DNA of 64,000 nucleotides. Source: Embiotoca jacksoni. Taxonomy: Eukaryota; Chordata; Actinopteri; Embiotocidae. Every line of letters begins with the position of its first letter. The first letter of the stretch is position 1. Below the pieces are notes generated by a model. The model did no database searches and had not been told where the DNA came from. It worked only from the letters and a program-made list of their open reading frames with translations. Of this stretch, positions 14,201-28,444 are shown piece by piece. The translations under genes were made by a program, and so were the position numbers. The DNA is taken from positions 1,116,001-1,180,000 of the forward strand of contig JAKOON010000028.1 of the NCBI GenBank assembly GCA_022577435.1, written 5' to 3'.

Positions 14201-15629
14201 ATCTGTAAAAGTACCACTTCACCTGTAATCACTACAGGTATAAACACTTCATTTTTACATGTGCCCAGTTTTTGCACTTTTGAAGAACGACTTCATCACC
14301 TCACTCTCCTGTCCCTCCTGCCTTCCCTTGACAATGATTGCCGTGGTTACCAGTGTTCAGCCATGCTGCTGCGGGTCCATTACCTTGGTGACAGTGGTCT
14401 GTCAGTCACAGCGAGAGAACAGATGAAGGTTTCTGATCTGATTCCTTCTTTTTTTTTTTTTTTTATCTGTGAGACATATCAGGAGGAGGCGGAGCTTCTG
14501 AGCTCGCCACCTGCCACAAGGCATGCTGGGAGCCCCCCCACCATCTCACCCTTCGATTGCCCTGCTCTCTCTCTCTGTCATCCCTCCATCAGTCAGACTT
14601 CTCATCTCTTTTCATTTCTACTCGTTTTACTCCCCCACCCCGCCCCACCCGATCTTCCCACAGAGAGCAGTATATGAATCCAGATGAATTGTGGGTAATA
14701 AATCCAGCACTCTGCAGGTTTTGGTAATAAACTCTGTGAACTGAACTTCGATAATAATCAGCCTCCAGAGGAGAGATGGGAAGAAAGGAAAATCTGGATT
14801 TTCTTCTTCCAACTCTGAGTCCAAACTTTTTAATCAGATGTGAATCTGCTGCATTCGATTATTTACGGACACTTTATCCGGGTTCAGATTTTTACTGAAC
14901 ATTCAAATCTGAAGGAAACTGACTGAAAAGTTCAGATGTATATATCAATTCTGACACGGTGGAGTGTAAAGACGCAAATGAGTGACTACTCGCTCTCAGA
15001 GAATAAAACCGTTGCCTCCATATGCTTTTAACATCTTGGAACTATCTGTCTACCTGGCTATCACAACCATCACTGACCAGAGATCTTAGTTTCATATATA
15101 TATTTAAAAAAAAAAAATGTCAGATGATGTTGGCAAGTGTTTTTTTTCAACCTTTTCAAATAAGTTTAAATAAGTGTTCAGTAGCAGCGGTGCCAAAACT
15201 CTTTAGAGCTGGACTTCAGACTGGACGCTGCTGCAACTCACTATCAACTCTTAAGGTATGAAGAGCTATTACAAGATTTCATTTTTACATATTGCACCTT
15301 TAACGTGCTGACCCCAAACCAGTTCTTCACCAGTCTGATCCCCAGCTGCTGAATCATATTCTTTCTCCTCTTTTTCATACATCTGTTTTCCACGGAAGCA
15401 TCTGTTGCACCCTCAGGTGATGTCATCCAGGTGAAACAAAGGAGGCCTGTGTCTGGTTGGGCAACACACCTGCAGAGAGTCTACCTTTCTGTCTGATTTA
15501 AATATCTGTGTGTCCATAAGCTGCTCCTCCGGCTCCAATACGCAAATCATCAGCAGAGACATTACATTCAAATAGTACACAAACCGGCAGCCTGAGTGTG
15601 TGCTGCATACACATGCACATTACGCACGC

Positions 15630-15660
<31 letters not shown>

Positions 15661-18600
15661 GAGCAGACAAACAGGTGAGTAAACAGCAGGTGTTCCGCAA
15701 ACATCATGTCAGCTCGTCAGGTCGACTCAATCTGGGTGTCAATATTTGTCTCTGCGCCGCTTTGTTTTCACACCATTCATAATATTCATGTTCAGATTCA
15801 AACCGCAAATATTTGAGGTTTGGGCCGCCGAGCCGCCGTAACCCGGCCGCCGCTCCGCGCCACGTCGAGTGCCGCGCCGCACCGACTGGGTTAAACAGAG
15901 CACTTAGAGACGCTGTTGCTGCTGTCAGACTGAAGGCAAACGAACCCGCCGTGCTCGATGTGAGAGGAGAGAAAACGACGGAGATCTGAGTCACTGCAGA
16001 CGATTCATCGAACCCTGAAACCACCGCGTGTTCACCAAATTAAATAAATGACCTTTTAATACCACAGAGAAGAAAATTTAAACCCTTTTACACAGTCAGG
16101 TGGATCAGACGACAACTGAAAAACAGCTGGAAGAACAGTTATCCAGGAAGTACATCAACTGACTGACCTTCAGATCCCAGCTCTGCTCTGCACCATCGAT
16201 AATAATCAATAATAATATATAACTCCACATCAAACTGTAGCACCGTCTGAGTTAATTTATAGATGAGTAACAAGCAGCCGACAAAACTCCAAAAGAATAA
16301 ATTCAAGTCTAAAGTTCCCGTCTGCAGCAGCAAGAAAAAACAAGTGCAGACTGAACATCAAGAAGATTCAAACAAAAACTTGTAATTTCTTTAGTGATCA
16401 CAGCACAACATCACATCTCACCTGAACGCATCACACTGACGACACTAATTGATGAAACTCACCTTGGTGACGCATCCATCTCTCTCCTCCATCACGGCCT
16501 TCATCTCCTGAGCTGTGATGTCACTGCGTCGTTGCCGCGCCAACCGCAGCCGCTCAACCAACACCGAACCGAACCGCTCGACTTCCGGGACGGACTCGGC
16601 GTCGCAGACGCACCTAAGGAGCTCGTCCACATCCTGGAAGTCAGAAACACACGTGACTGATGACATCACCGATAAAACTACAAAACTTTGTGGTTTATGA
16701 ACACGGTTAGTGTTGTTACCTTGTCGGTGTCCTCCAGGTGAATATTGTCCAATCTGACAACGGACAGAAGAAAAGTTTAAGCATTTTCACTGATAACTAA
16801 CAACCTACAACCTGATTCTGCCTTCTACGTTTATACCTGCATATTTTTTTTATGTCTGAAATTTTTGTTTCGAACATTTTATTTTTAATCAAATAGATGA
16901 AGGTTTTGGAGGATGAGTAGCACTTCACGAACAAACACTGACTGTAGGTTCATCTTACACTTTACGCTGTGTAAAAGCTCCATTTCCTTTCTGTGCTGCA
17001 TATTCTAAAACAATGTATGAGTTGAGGAACAGATGAAGGGCTGAATCGGGGCCCTGTATTCGTTCAGTCGGCCCCTGCTAAGGCTCCCAGCCCTCCATGT
17101 TTCCGCCGCTGACCAAATTAAAGCTGGACCTCCGCAGCAGCCTGTTAGATGACCTGAGCGCCGCGGCAGCAGCAGCTGTGCAGTAATTTCGTCCCGCGCT
17201 CCCTGAAGTCTACCCGAAACTCTCCGTCATTTTAAATTCATTGCGAAGCTGCGAGGGCTGAGCAAAATCGTCGGCTATTGAGGAGCCTCTTCCTCCCTCT
17301 GACAGCAGTCATGATGGTGGACGTGCAGCTGGTAACTAGTTGATCTCCTGCCTCTCCTCCTGGGAAGCTCTTTTCATTTAGCTTGCTGCTGTTTTGCTGT
17401 AATAAACTGTAATAAGGTGGCCGAGGCGGCTCCGCTCTGCAGGGAACAGCAGGTAATGAAAGACCGGCCGCCTCCAATAAAGCTCCTCTAACACCCTGCT
17501 TACAGCCCATCCAGCCCGGCTCAGCCCGGCTCGGCTCTGCTCGCTGCACCGCCGTCATTAACACTCCCACACACCTCATCTCAACAGAAACACGCCAGCG
17601 GCAGCCATTAGTGGGATCAGATGATCCGAGTGAGAATAAAATCATTCATCATTTCAGGAAAGTTTCACTGAATATTTCAGACCTGCGGCCGACAACGTCT
17701 GAACAACATGACGAGAGACATGGAGACATGAAGACATGGAGATATGGAGACATGGAGATATGGCGACATGAGGGACGTCCTTCAGCTCTGAGTCTTTCCA
17801 CTTCTTTAAATCATGATACAAGTGTTTTAAACCACCTTTAATTTAACAAATAAAACCCAAGTCAAAATAGTAAAAAAAAAAGTTCCTTTAAAGTAATGAC
17901 CGCCAACCTGAGAGTCAGGACCCAATCACAAAAGCAAAAATGTTTTATTTTTTTATCTGTTTGATTTCTTTGGGAAGTGACAGAAAGAACAACATCCTGA
18001 ATCTAAGTGTCTGAGAAGAGTTTCCTCTGAAGAGAGTCTGGACTCAAGACACCTCAGAGGAGCTCGGGGAGGAGCGGCTGCTCCTTCATGTTGGAAGGAG
18101 GAGGTTCAACATCTCACATCAGAATTGGATAAGATCAGTTTGACAGATTTCATGAAGACGCTGAAGAACAACATGAAAACTATCGAGTGTGTTTGAATCC
18201 AAAGTCAGATCACGACAAAAGAAACGAGGCGATCAAAGACACGATCATAAACAAATCTGACGACTGAACAGCACATTATGTCCGTTTTCATCATGTTAAA
18301 AGTTCTGCAAAACTTTACATCTAAAACTGCATCAACTACCGATTGACAGAAATTCATCTGTAATTATTGTAGTATGTAATTATTTCAGACATTTTTTAAT
18401 CAACACCTTTATCCATCTTCTGTTTCAGTAAACGTCTGATTTTCTGTCCTGAACATTTTTCACCTTTTTCTGAACCAATCAGTTGATTAATCCTGAAATA
18501 ATCAGCCGGCTCATTGATTAGGAAGAAAACGGACTGTTTGATGAATAAAATGAGAATAAAACAAACAGCAGCTTCACATTATTCATACACACACTTCACG

Positions 18601-19948
18601 GGCACACACACCTCACGGACACACACGCGCACACACACACACTTACCAAGGCTGCCTCCTCCATCAGGAAAACACACACATTAACACGCAAAAACACACA
18701 CACACACACACACACACACATTTACTGAGGTATTACAGGCCGCCTCCTCCATCAGGAAAACACACACGCATTAACACGCAAAACACACACAAACACACAC
18801 AGACATCAACACACACCAACACACACTCTGAGTCCTGACAGATGGAACATGTTCCTCCATATTCTGTCCCTCATAAAAAGGATTGTGGCCTCCAATATCA
18901 ATTACCCTCTCATCTGGGGGGAGGGGGAGGGGACGGGGGGCAAAGGGAGGAGGAGGAAGAGGGGGGGGGGGTATTATCTCTAATTAGATTTTCTGGTCTA
19001 TTTGGCTCCTCGAAGAGGACGAGAGCTCATTTCACACTCCTTAAAAAGATTGAGGAGGTGCATAATGAAGAGGAGAGGAGAGGAGAGGAAAGGAGAGGAG
19101 GATGGAAAAGAAAGATGAAGAGGAGGAGGAAGAGAAAACAGGAGGAGAATAAGGGAGAGGATGAACAGGAGGAGAGGAGGAAGAAGAGGAGAATGAAGGA
19201 GAGGATAATGAAGAAGAGGAGGAGGATGAAGAGGACAAGGATGAAAAGGAGGATGAAGATGAGGAGGAAGAGAAAAGAGAAGGATGATGAAGAGGAGGAA
19301 TAAAGAGGAGGACGAAGAAGAGGAGAACAGCAGTCAGTTGTGTTTCTCCTTCAACATATTTTACATGTAAATAAATGAATAAACAGTTCCTTCTCAGAGG
19401 AAACAACTCTGAGTCAACAACAAACAAACAAACAAACAAACAGTGTGTCGCTGCTGAACACAGACTCTCACCTTCTTATAACATCCATTTATCAACTGTT
19501 ATTGATCGGTGATGGCTATAATCGATCGATTATTATAAACTGCAAGTTTAAAATAAAACTTCTTAATGTTTAATAATCAACTGTCTGACAGGAAACAGTC
19601 AGCTGACGTCATCTCGAGGTGGGTCACATGATCAGGTGTATCAAAAAATTACAAAATTAATATTTTTCAAAACAGAAAAGGAAAAATGAAGTCGTACTCA
19701 GCCGCCTGCTGTAGTCGGCAGGCTCGCAGCAAAGCCTCGTCTCTTTCCTCATTGGCCAGCAGGAGTCGTGACATCAGAGCCTGATCTCTGTCCTTCTGAG
19801 CCGCCAGCACCTCCTCCAACATGGCTGAGGAGATGAGGAGAGGAAACGAGGAGACAATTTGAAGGATGAATCCAGGAGAAACTAAACATCGATGTGTTTC
19901 TCTTTCGCCTCAGACTGGCCAACCAATCAGAGGACAGACCATTATTGC

Positions 19949-20016
<68 letters not shown>

Positions 20017-20736
20017 AGGTGTAATAAGACAGAAATGACCACAGCTCATCTGAGACCCGGTGAAGAGAAAATAAAACCACCGCAGAGACTCTGTTGGTTA
20101 TTAAAGCGCCACGGTTCTCCGAGTGCCGTCTGGGCCTCAGGCAGGAACGTTCCTCGTAATCCGACACCTTCACAGAGGTCTCAGGTGAATCCAGTCTTTT
20201 ACACTGGACCCCCATCGGATCCAGAGTCCTCCCTGGTTTGCTCCTTTGATCTGAACTCAGTCTGCAGATCAGTTTTAAGGTGCTCACTTCCACCTGCACC
20301 TCCTGCTTTGACAAAGTCCTTCACCAGGTGTAAACAGGTCCGCCGCACCTTCGTGACCTGACAACTTGATGGTCAAAGGTCGCTGGTGCTTCGCCAGATT
20401 TGACCAACTGCAAATGATTTTACCAACACTTATCAGGATCAGAGGGTCTGTAGCGATCAGGGAGGATGCTAACAACCGGATAACAAAGCTAAGAAACAGC
20501 TAATTTTGCTAGAAAACAGCTAATCGATGCGGACAGTTTTGCGTTCCCACCTGATGCTTCTAGCATCATCTCTCCATTGCATGTCCCTCATACATCAAAG
20601 ATTTGTTTTCTCTTTCATTTCTTTTACGGACTTTTCCAGAAACAAAGTGAATATAAAATAAATGTGTTGGAGGAAGACTTTCTGTTTCTGTGATAATCCT
20701 GCTGGATTACGCACACGCGCACGCATGCACGCGCGC

Positions 20737-20788
<52 letters not shown>

Positions 20789-20919
20789 CTCAGTTAAATC
20801 AACATACATCCGAGTGTGATTGCTGGTTAAACACACACAAACACACACTGTTCTGTTAAACTAACAGCTGCCTCGTTAACTGTCACCTCGTTACCACTGC
20901 TGTTATTTTAATTACTCTA

Positions 20920-20970
<51 letters not shown>

Positions 20971-23900
20971 TGGTATTAAACAGTGTGCATGAAAAATATT
21001 CAAATATTTAAGAAGTCGAGGTTGGATCAGATCTGATTAAGAGGAGAGTAAACTGTAACATACACCACCACCCTCCTCCTCCCTGCTCCTCTTCCTCCTC
21101 TTTGCTCTTCTTCCTCCTCCTCCTCCTCACCTGCAGGTCTCTCCCAGTCTCGGGCTTCCCTCTGCTCCTCCTTCAGCTCCTCCTCCACCTCCCTCTTCTG
21201 CAGCTCCTTCTCTTTCTGAACCAGCTGATCCTGCAGCTGAAACACAGAAACTCTCCGACTCAATCGTCAGAATATCTTCGATAAAAAAATAACCTGCAGT
21301 TCGAATCAGTTTAAACTCAGCGAGCTCAGCAGCTGTGGAGGGTTTTTGTCTGTCAACTCACACCTTCTTCGTAGCAACAGCAGTGGAGGTTCTTGGTATT
21401 GCTGTATTTGGACTTGAGCACCAAAACGACGGACAAAACCTGAGTTTGAATTTCCCCGTGCAGTCTCAGGCGTTCCGCAGGGCTCTACTGTAGGTCCTTT
21501 AGAGTTTCAGTTAAAAAAGCTGCTTTCAGTCATGTTTTAGTCCAGTACAGAGAATCTGTATACTTCTATATTTATGTCACCTTTGACTTTTCTACAAAAC
21601 ATTTCCCCTTCTTCGTTACTCTGTCAAAATAAAATTGGACAGTGTGATGATGAACAGAATAAACTTAATAAGTCTCTAAATTCCGAGCATTTGCGTAAAT
21701 TTAACATTAAAAAAAATACTTCTGATACTTCACTAGTAAATATCAGAAACTTTAAGATGTTTACTAATTGTATTAGGTCTCTTGTTTTCTGGTACGATTC
21801 ATATATACACTGCTCAAAAAAATAAAGGGAACACTTAAACAACACAATGTAACTCCAAGTCAATCACACTTCTGGGAAATCAACCTGTCCAGTTAGGAAG
21901 CAACACTGATTGTGAATCAATTTCACCTGCTGTTGTGCAAATGGACAGACAACAGGTGGAAATGAGGCAATTAGCAAGACAACCCCTATAAAGGAATGGT
22001 TCTGCAGGTGGTGACCACAGACCATTTCTCTGTCCTCATCCTTTCTGGATGATCTTTGGTCACTTTTGCATTTTGCCAGTGCCCTCACCACTAGAGGTAG
22101 CATGAGGCGGCGTCTACAACCCACAGAAGCTGCTCAGGTAGTGCAGCTCATCCAGGATGGCACATCAATGCACGCTGTGGCAAGAAGGTTTGCTGTGTCT
22201 GTCAGCACAGTGTCAAGAGCACGGAGGAGATACCGGGAGACAGGCCAGTACACCAGGAGACGTGGAGGGGGCCGTAGGAGGACAACAACCCAGCAGCAGG
22301 ACCGCTATCTGCTCCTTTGTGCAAGGAGGAACAGGAGGAGCACTGCCAGAGCCCTACAAAATGACCTCCAGCAGGCCACTAATGTGCATGTTTCTGCTCA
22401 AACCGTCAGAAACAGACCCCATGAGGGTGGTACGAGGGCCCGACGTCCACAAGTGGGGCCTGTGCTTACAGCCCAACACCGTGCAGGGCGATCGGCATTT
22501 GCCAGAGAACACCAAGATTGGCAGCTTCTCCATCGGCGCCCTGTGCTCTTCACGGATGAGAGCAGGTTCACACTGAGCACATGTGACAGACGTGACAGAG
22601 TCTGGAAACGCCGTGGAGGACGTTCTGCTGCCTGCAACATCCTCCAGCATGACCGGTTTGGCGGTGGGTCAGCGATGGTCTGGGGAGGCATTTCTTTGGA
22701 GGGCCGCACAGCCCTCCATGTGCTAGCCAGAGGTACCCTGACTGCCATTAGGTACCGGGATGAGATCCTTAGACCCATTGTAAGACCATATGCTGGTGCA
22801 GTGGGCCCTGGGTTCCTTCTGATGCATGACAATGCTAGGCCTCATGTGGCTGGAGTGTGTCAGCAGTTCCTGCATGATGAAGGCATTGATGCTATGGACC
22901 GGCCTGCCCGTTCCCCAGACCTGAATCCAATCCAGCACATCTGGGACATCGTGTCTCGTTCCATCCACCGACGCCACATCGCACCACAGACTGTCCAGAA
23001 GTTGACTGATGCTTTGATCCAGGTCTGGGAGGAGATCCCTCAGGAGAACATCCGTCGTCTCATCAGGAGCATGCTCAGGCGTTGTAGGGAGTGCATACAG
23101 GCACGTGGAGGCCACACACACTACTGAGCCTCATTTTGACTTGTCTTGAGGAATTTCCACAGAAGTTGGATCAGCCTGTGATCTGATTTTTTCACTTTTA
23201 TTTTGAGTATGATTCTGAATCCAGACCTCCATGGGATAATGATTTTGATTTCCATTGATCATTCTTATGTTATTTTGTTCTCAACACATTCCACTATGTA
23301 ATGAATAAAGATTTCCAACTGCAATATTTCATTCATTGAGATCTAGGATGTGTTGTTTAAGTGTTCCCTTTATTTTTTTTGAGCAGTGTATATATAACGC
23401 TGCCACCTCGTAACTCTTCAGCTCTACACATGTTTCTAAGCGTGTGTATTCACCTTGTTATTGATCTCCCTCAGAGCGTCAAGCTCCTTCAGTAAGAACG
23501 AGATGTTTTTGTCTCGTTCGAAACCCTGAAGTCGCGTCAGCTCGGATATCCGAGGAGGACTAGCGGGAGACAAAAAAACATCCGGTTAAAAAGCAGAATT
23601 AAAGCCAGCCGGTGTTCAGTCCAACAACAATGTTCACAGAAAATAACTTCGGTAGTGTTTTAACTATTGAATAGACACTGCAGCTCGTGATCGGTGAGCA
23701 GTAAATAATATCTCTGGGTCAGAAGTTGATTGATTGGTTCTGCAGTCGAGTGTGGACAGACAGATTTTTGTTCTGATTCTGGACCAACTAAAGACTTTTA
23801 GAGGCTCCTTTCTATAAGTTTCTGAGGACTTTAATGTGTTACGTTCCCAGAAATAATGTGTGTTGTGATTTGGTGCTTTATAAATTAAATTGAATTAACT

Positions 23901-25704
23901 AAACCTTTTTTAAATTGTCCAAATAAATAAAGCCATTTTAGGACTTAAACGCAGCTCCCTGACTGAGAACTGATCTGCGGATGATGCAGTCTGGTAGAAA
24001 ACAGCGAATCAGCTCCTCTGATGAGGACCGAGGAGCAGCTGCCGGTCAGTGAGGCTGCGATTGGTCAGTTCCTCTGTGACATCATCATCCCCCTCTGTGT
24101 TTCATTAGTGTTTCACCTGTGTGTAGTCAGGTCAGATGTTTTAACGTGAGGTCGCGGCCTCACATTATCAGATATGAGGTGCGGCGCTGCAGGCGGCAGG
24201 TTTAATAAGCATCGACTGATGTTCGCCTGTAATTCTCTCATATTACCTTAAAGGTCGGGCTGCTTCTTAGCGTAATAAAGCGAGTAAATAAGACTGGAAT
24301 ATGGCTGACACTGTCTTCTGTAATTGACTGTTTCTGACTTCATAATATCAGCTGCTTCTAATCAACTTCGCTCTCCTGCCGCAACGATTGCTTTTTTACT
24401 ACTTTTCTATTTCTGTCGCGCCACTGAAACGCTTCGACTAATCAAATCAAATCTAAATTTAATAGCTCGCATTTCATAGTGATGCAACCTCTTCCAAAAA
24501 ATTTATTTCAAATGCATCAAAAGAAGACAAAGGAAGCAACAAAAAAAAAAACACCACATGGATTACAGAATCTAAAGAAAGCTGGGGAAGTTTAATGAAA
24601 AGCAACTTTTTAATAAATGTCACTGTGGAGAGGCTCTAAACATATCAAATGAATCCTAAAAACACTATGGAATTTCAAAAATCCAAAATATTATTATTTA
24701 AATGTGAAACAGTCTATAGATCTGATGTGTCTCGGAGAAAGTCTGAACCACAAAACTTCGAAGCTGAGACCTCTTTTTCTCATCAATAATGATATTAACA
24801 GTAATAATACCAGTAGTAGTAGTAGTAGTAGTGGAAATATCCACCCACTTACCTGTTGCCCGTAGTTACCAGGTGTCTTCGGAGGAACGGACTACCAGGA
24901 CTTTGAGATACTGCAGCTTCATCTGGGGCCTCTACGCAGCTCTCTGCCCGAGGAGAGGGTCCCCTGTTGGGGGAGAGGTCGACCTCCATCTCCCCTGCCC
25001 CTCTCTGGAGCCTGGAGGACAACGGAGACACAGACCTCCTGTAGGACGGAGGTGAGACAGGAGAGACGGAACTCCTCTGGAGGAGGGGGGAGACAGGAGA
25101 GACGGAACTCCTCTGGAGGAGGGGGGAGACAGGAGAGACAGAACTCCTCTGGAGGAAAGGGGAGACAGGAGAGACAGACCTCTGCTGGGACACAGGGGAG
25201 GGGGAGCAGGAGGTGGGAAGCTCCTGGAGGTGCTGAGGAGCTGAGACAAGTATAGAGACAGACAGACATAGACATAGATAGACAGTGTTGGAATTCACCA
25301 ATTGATTCCACCGAGTTGTTTTGATCAGAGACACCAATAGGCAGATTCAATCAGCAAGTTGATTTATTCAGCAACTTCAGCATACATGATATCACGGAGA
25401 GCCCAACATCAACCAGAGGTCTCTCTGTTGGAGTCTGATCTGAGCACTTGATATTACATACTTTATACACAGTAGGGCGGGACTTTAGTCTCGGATGTTC
25501 CACAAGAGGAGTACCAACTCATTATAGAGAGTTGGTACCGTGACCTCCTGAATCTGAGTTCAGCTCGCGTGTGAGTTATCACGTACCGAAACTTACTTCG
25601 TGTTTTCATGACCTTGGGCACACAGCTGTGTGCAGTATATCTTAATGCTGAGTCGACAGGGTTACATATAGTATCATAATAGCATTTGATTAAAGACTGG
25701 ATTA

Positions 25705-25747
<43 letters not shown>

Positions 25748-28135
25748 GGGCATAGCATAAGCATAATCCACCACAATTTAAGCATAATTTACCACAACAG
25801 GTATAAAGACAGACAGACAACATAGAGAAACAGACAGGTTCTAACATCAGATACATTTGATGAAGATTTGTTCTGGAAATATAACTGCTTTGTTAATGAA
25901 TGAATGAATGAATGGATCTTCCTACCCTGAGGCCAGTTGTTGTGCTCCGGGTTCTGGCTGGGCCCCGATCTAAAAACCACACGAAAAAAAAAAAAAATGA
26001 AGTGATTCTCAGCTGATCGAAACGATCCTTAGAGGATCAATAGATTTACAGAAACACAGACCAATACATTTGTATACATTATAGATTATTGACAGCCATC
26101 AGGGACACCAATTTTTTAAACAGCTAACTGTTTTTTGTTGGTTAAACCTGACGTTGAGCTGCAGCTCACACTGACCCGTCTACCCCCCCAACAGAGCTGC
26201 AGGTGTTGCACTCACCTGTCTGGGCTGCTCAGTTGCTGTCTGGCAGGTGAAGGCAGACGCTGCTTCAGTTCCTCATTCACGTTGGGATTAGCTGAAAAAA
26301 AAACAGAAACCATCTCAATTTTACACACCACATACCCACCTGTCTGTCTCTCACCTGTCTGTGTCTCGCCTGTTTGTGTATGTATTAACCCCGTTCAGCT
26401 TTCTAAATACTTGTCTCTCATCAGGAGAACAAACAGAGCTTCAAGGCCTCGTTAAGGAAGGTTAATGTCTCCTGTTAACGAAGCCACCAATCAGAGCGGA
26501 GCTTCTCAGGTCTAATTTAAAACCCTCGCTAACACAAAAGTAGGCAAAGAAACACACAGATGATCGTCATGATTATATCGTATTCAAACACCTGTGCTGT
26601 CGAGACCTGATCTGGATCCTGGTGCTGTCCCTGTTAATAGAGCTGTACTTTTCTGTCCCATTCCTTGTCCTAGTTCAGATCTGTCCTGGCCGGTTGCAGA
26701 TCCTGATCCTGTTTTGTCCGAGTAATGGACCTGTACTGTCCTGACCCTGGTCCTGTTTTAGATCTGTCCTGTTCCTGTACTGTTCTGTACCGGTCCAGAT
26801 CTAGGTGCAGATCTGTACCGGTCCAGGTCATAAAAGAGCTGAATTACATTCATTATTAGAATCATTTCCTTTTCTTCACTTTGAAACTTTTCTCATTTCC
26901 TGTCGTCCTCTGCCCCCCCCCCACCCCCCACCCCCTCCCTTCTGATCTTCTTGTGGACTCAGAGCTAATTGAGCGCGGCGGCTCTCCTTATTATTCATGT
27001 ACAATTACAGATGTGATAATGTGCTTAAATCCTCCTAAATGACCGTTCATGCCTCGCGCTCGCTTTGAAGTCTCGTCAAAGATGGAAAAATCTGCAGAAA
27101 AAAGGGTAAATACAGGGGCCAATCAGAGGCCCAATCTACATGAACCAATGAGGAGAGGAGGGGTGCGGCGGGGGGAGCCGTGCCCTCCCCTCCTTCCCCC
27201 TTCTTCTTCATGTAATATAAACCGAAGTCCATTAATTTTTTAAGCTGTATTTAATACATTTTGTGCAGAAAGTTTGGAGCGCTGAGTGTCGGGTGTTCCA
27301 GCTGACTGCATGAATATTAATGACGGTGTTACGATGATTAAAGAGGCTTCAGCTCAAATCCAACACAATCCGCCTGTGATCCGCCCCGCCGACACCGCGC
27401 CGCCACCGCGCCGCACATGAATTTAGATACGGACATTAAGCCGAGGAGAGGCACGACGTGCAGAGGACGCACACACGCACGCACACACAAGATATACAGT
27501 AAATATGATGTGCAACTTGCGCATCAATAATTTGAGATCAATCAATCAGTCGATCAACTGACAACTAAGCTGCTCTTTCAATAATAGATCAATCATCACA
27601 GTCATTTTCCAATTTAAAAAAAATGTGCTTTTCTTTTTTACATGTGATAATAAATATTTAAATGTGACTACAGGAAATTTAGTCAAGTGACATGAACTTG
27701 TGAAAATGTGCAGCTACAAAATCGGAATATTTGGAGTTGATTTAAGTACAGAGAAAATATTTTTGCACAGCCTGTATCTGTCCACATTTAGTGGAAGTGT
27801 CCCTTTAACAGCAGCAGAACTGTGTGTGAACAGCTCCTGTCTGCAGTGCATCATGAGAGTTCAGACAAACATCACTGATCACTGTGATACTGAAGGAAAC
27901 TTTAAATCAGACAGATTCTCAAGCAGATACTAAACTGACCGTTTCTCTGGTTTCTCGGTGGCTTTCTGGAGTTTTATTCTGAAAAGACATCAGAGATAAT
28001 GATATAAACAGGAAGTGGAAGTCACACTGAATCTGAACAATTTTTATATTCACCAGTTTAAACATGAATAAATCAGATGATAGACGTTAGCTCAATCTGC
28101 AACGTTGGACCATATCAGCCAACAACAGACACACA

Positions 28136-28167
<32 letters not shown>

Positions 28168-28248
28168 TTCCTGCACACAGAACAGCAGCTACTTCAGTCT
28201 GTTCAAACAACCCAAAGTCTGCAGCCCACCCTCATGTAACAACACTGT

Positions 28249-28282
<34 letters not shown>

Positions 28283-28397
28283 ACGTGCGTGTGTCGAGAC
28301 CACCCACTCTGCAGATTAAACACTGTTCACACGACTGCCTCCTCCCTTTCTCTCCTCATTCACTCTCTCTTCAGTCATTAAACTAATCTACTGACCA

Positions 28398-28444
<47 letters not shown>

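Larger units (their letters stand above)
10513..16462. other. mipol1 intron
   Basis: Holds (GT)n at 11230-11295, a GC-rich block at 12590-12800, a GGGTGTTACA minisatellite (13198-13775), a dispersed-repeat tail (13870-14110), (CA)n at 15627-15661 and a CpG-containing block at 15800-15990. AT-rich DNA at 10620-10900 and 11560-12400 shows nothing recognisable. Confidence 0.6.
16754..19697. other. mipol1 intron
   Basis: Includes a GC-rich non-repetitive block (17040-17600), a short GACATGGAGATATG array (17715-17775), a CA-rich duplicated segment (18585-18830) and a long purine tract (18910-19325). The rest is AT-rich with no recognisable gene. Confidence 0.6.
19825..21130. other. mipol1 intron rich in CA/GT repeats
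   Basis: (GT)n at 19951-20014, (CA)n at 20741-20787 and (GT)n at 20925-20968. Between them is unique sequence without a recognisable gene. Confidence 0.7.

Noticed and set aside
17238..17645. 135-codon minus-strand frame
   Set aside because: Low-complexity composition, no splice fit to mipol1, lies in a block that looks regulatory.
19041..19439. Ser-rich and Glu/Lys-rich long frames
   Set aside because: Caused by a polypurine tract inside a mipol1 intron.
25286..25799. A complete retrovirus-like provirus
   Set aside because: Only one LTR-like block is present, with mipol1 exons close by on both sides and no gag or pol sequence.
27940..27980. Mini-exon for mipol1 (splice-like borders)
   Set aside because: Joining it to exon 31119-31210 gives an immediate stop, and the same segment recurs in the dispersed repeat at 29060-29100. 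Exon 31119-31210 fits directly to 26216-26291.
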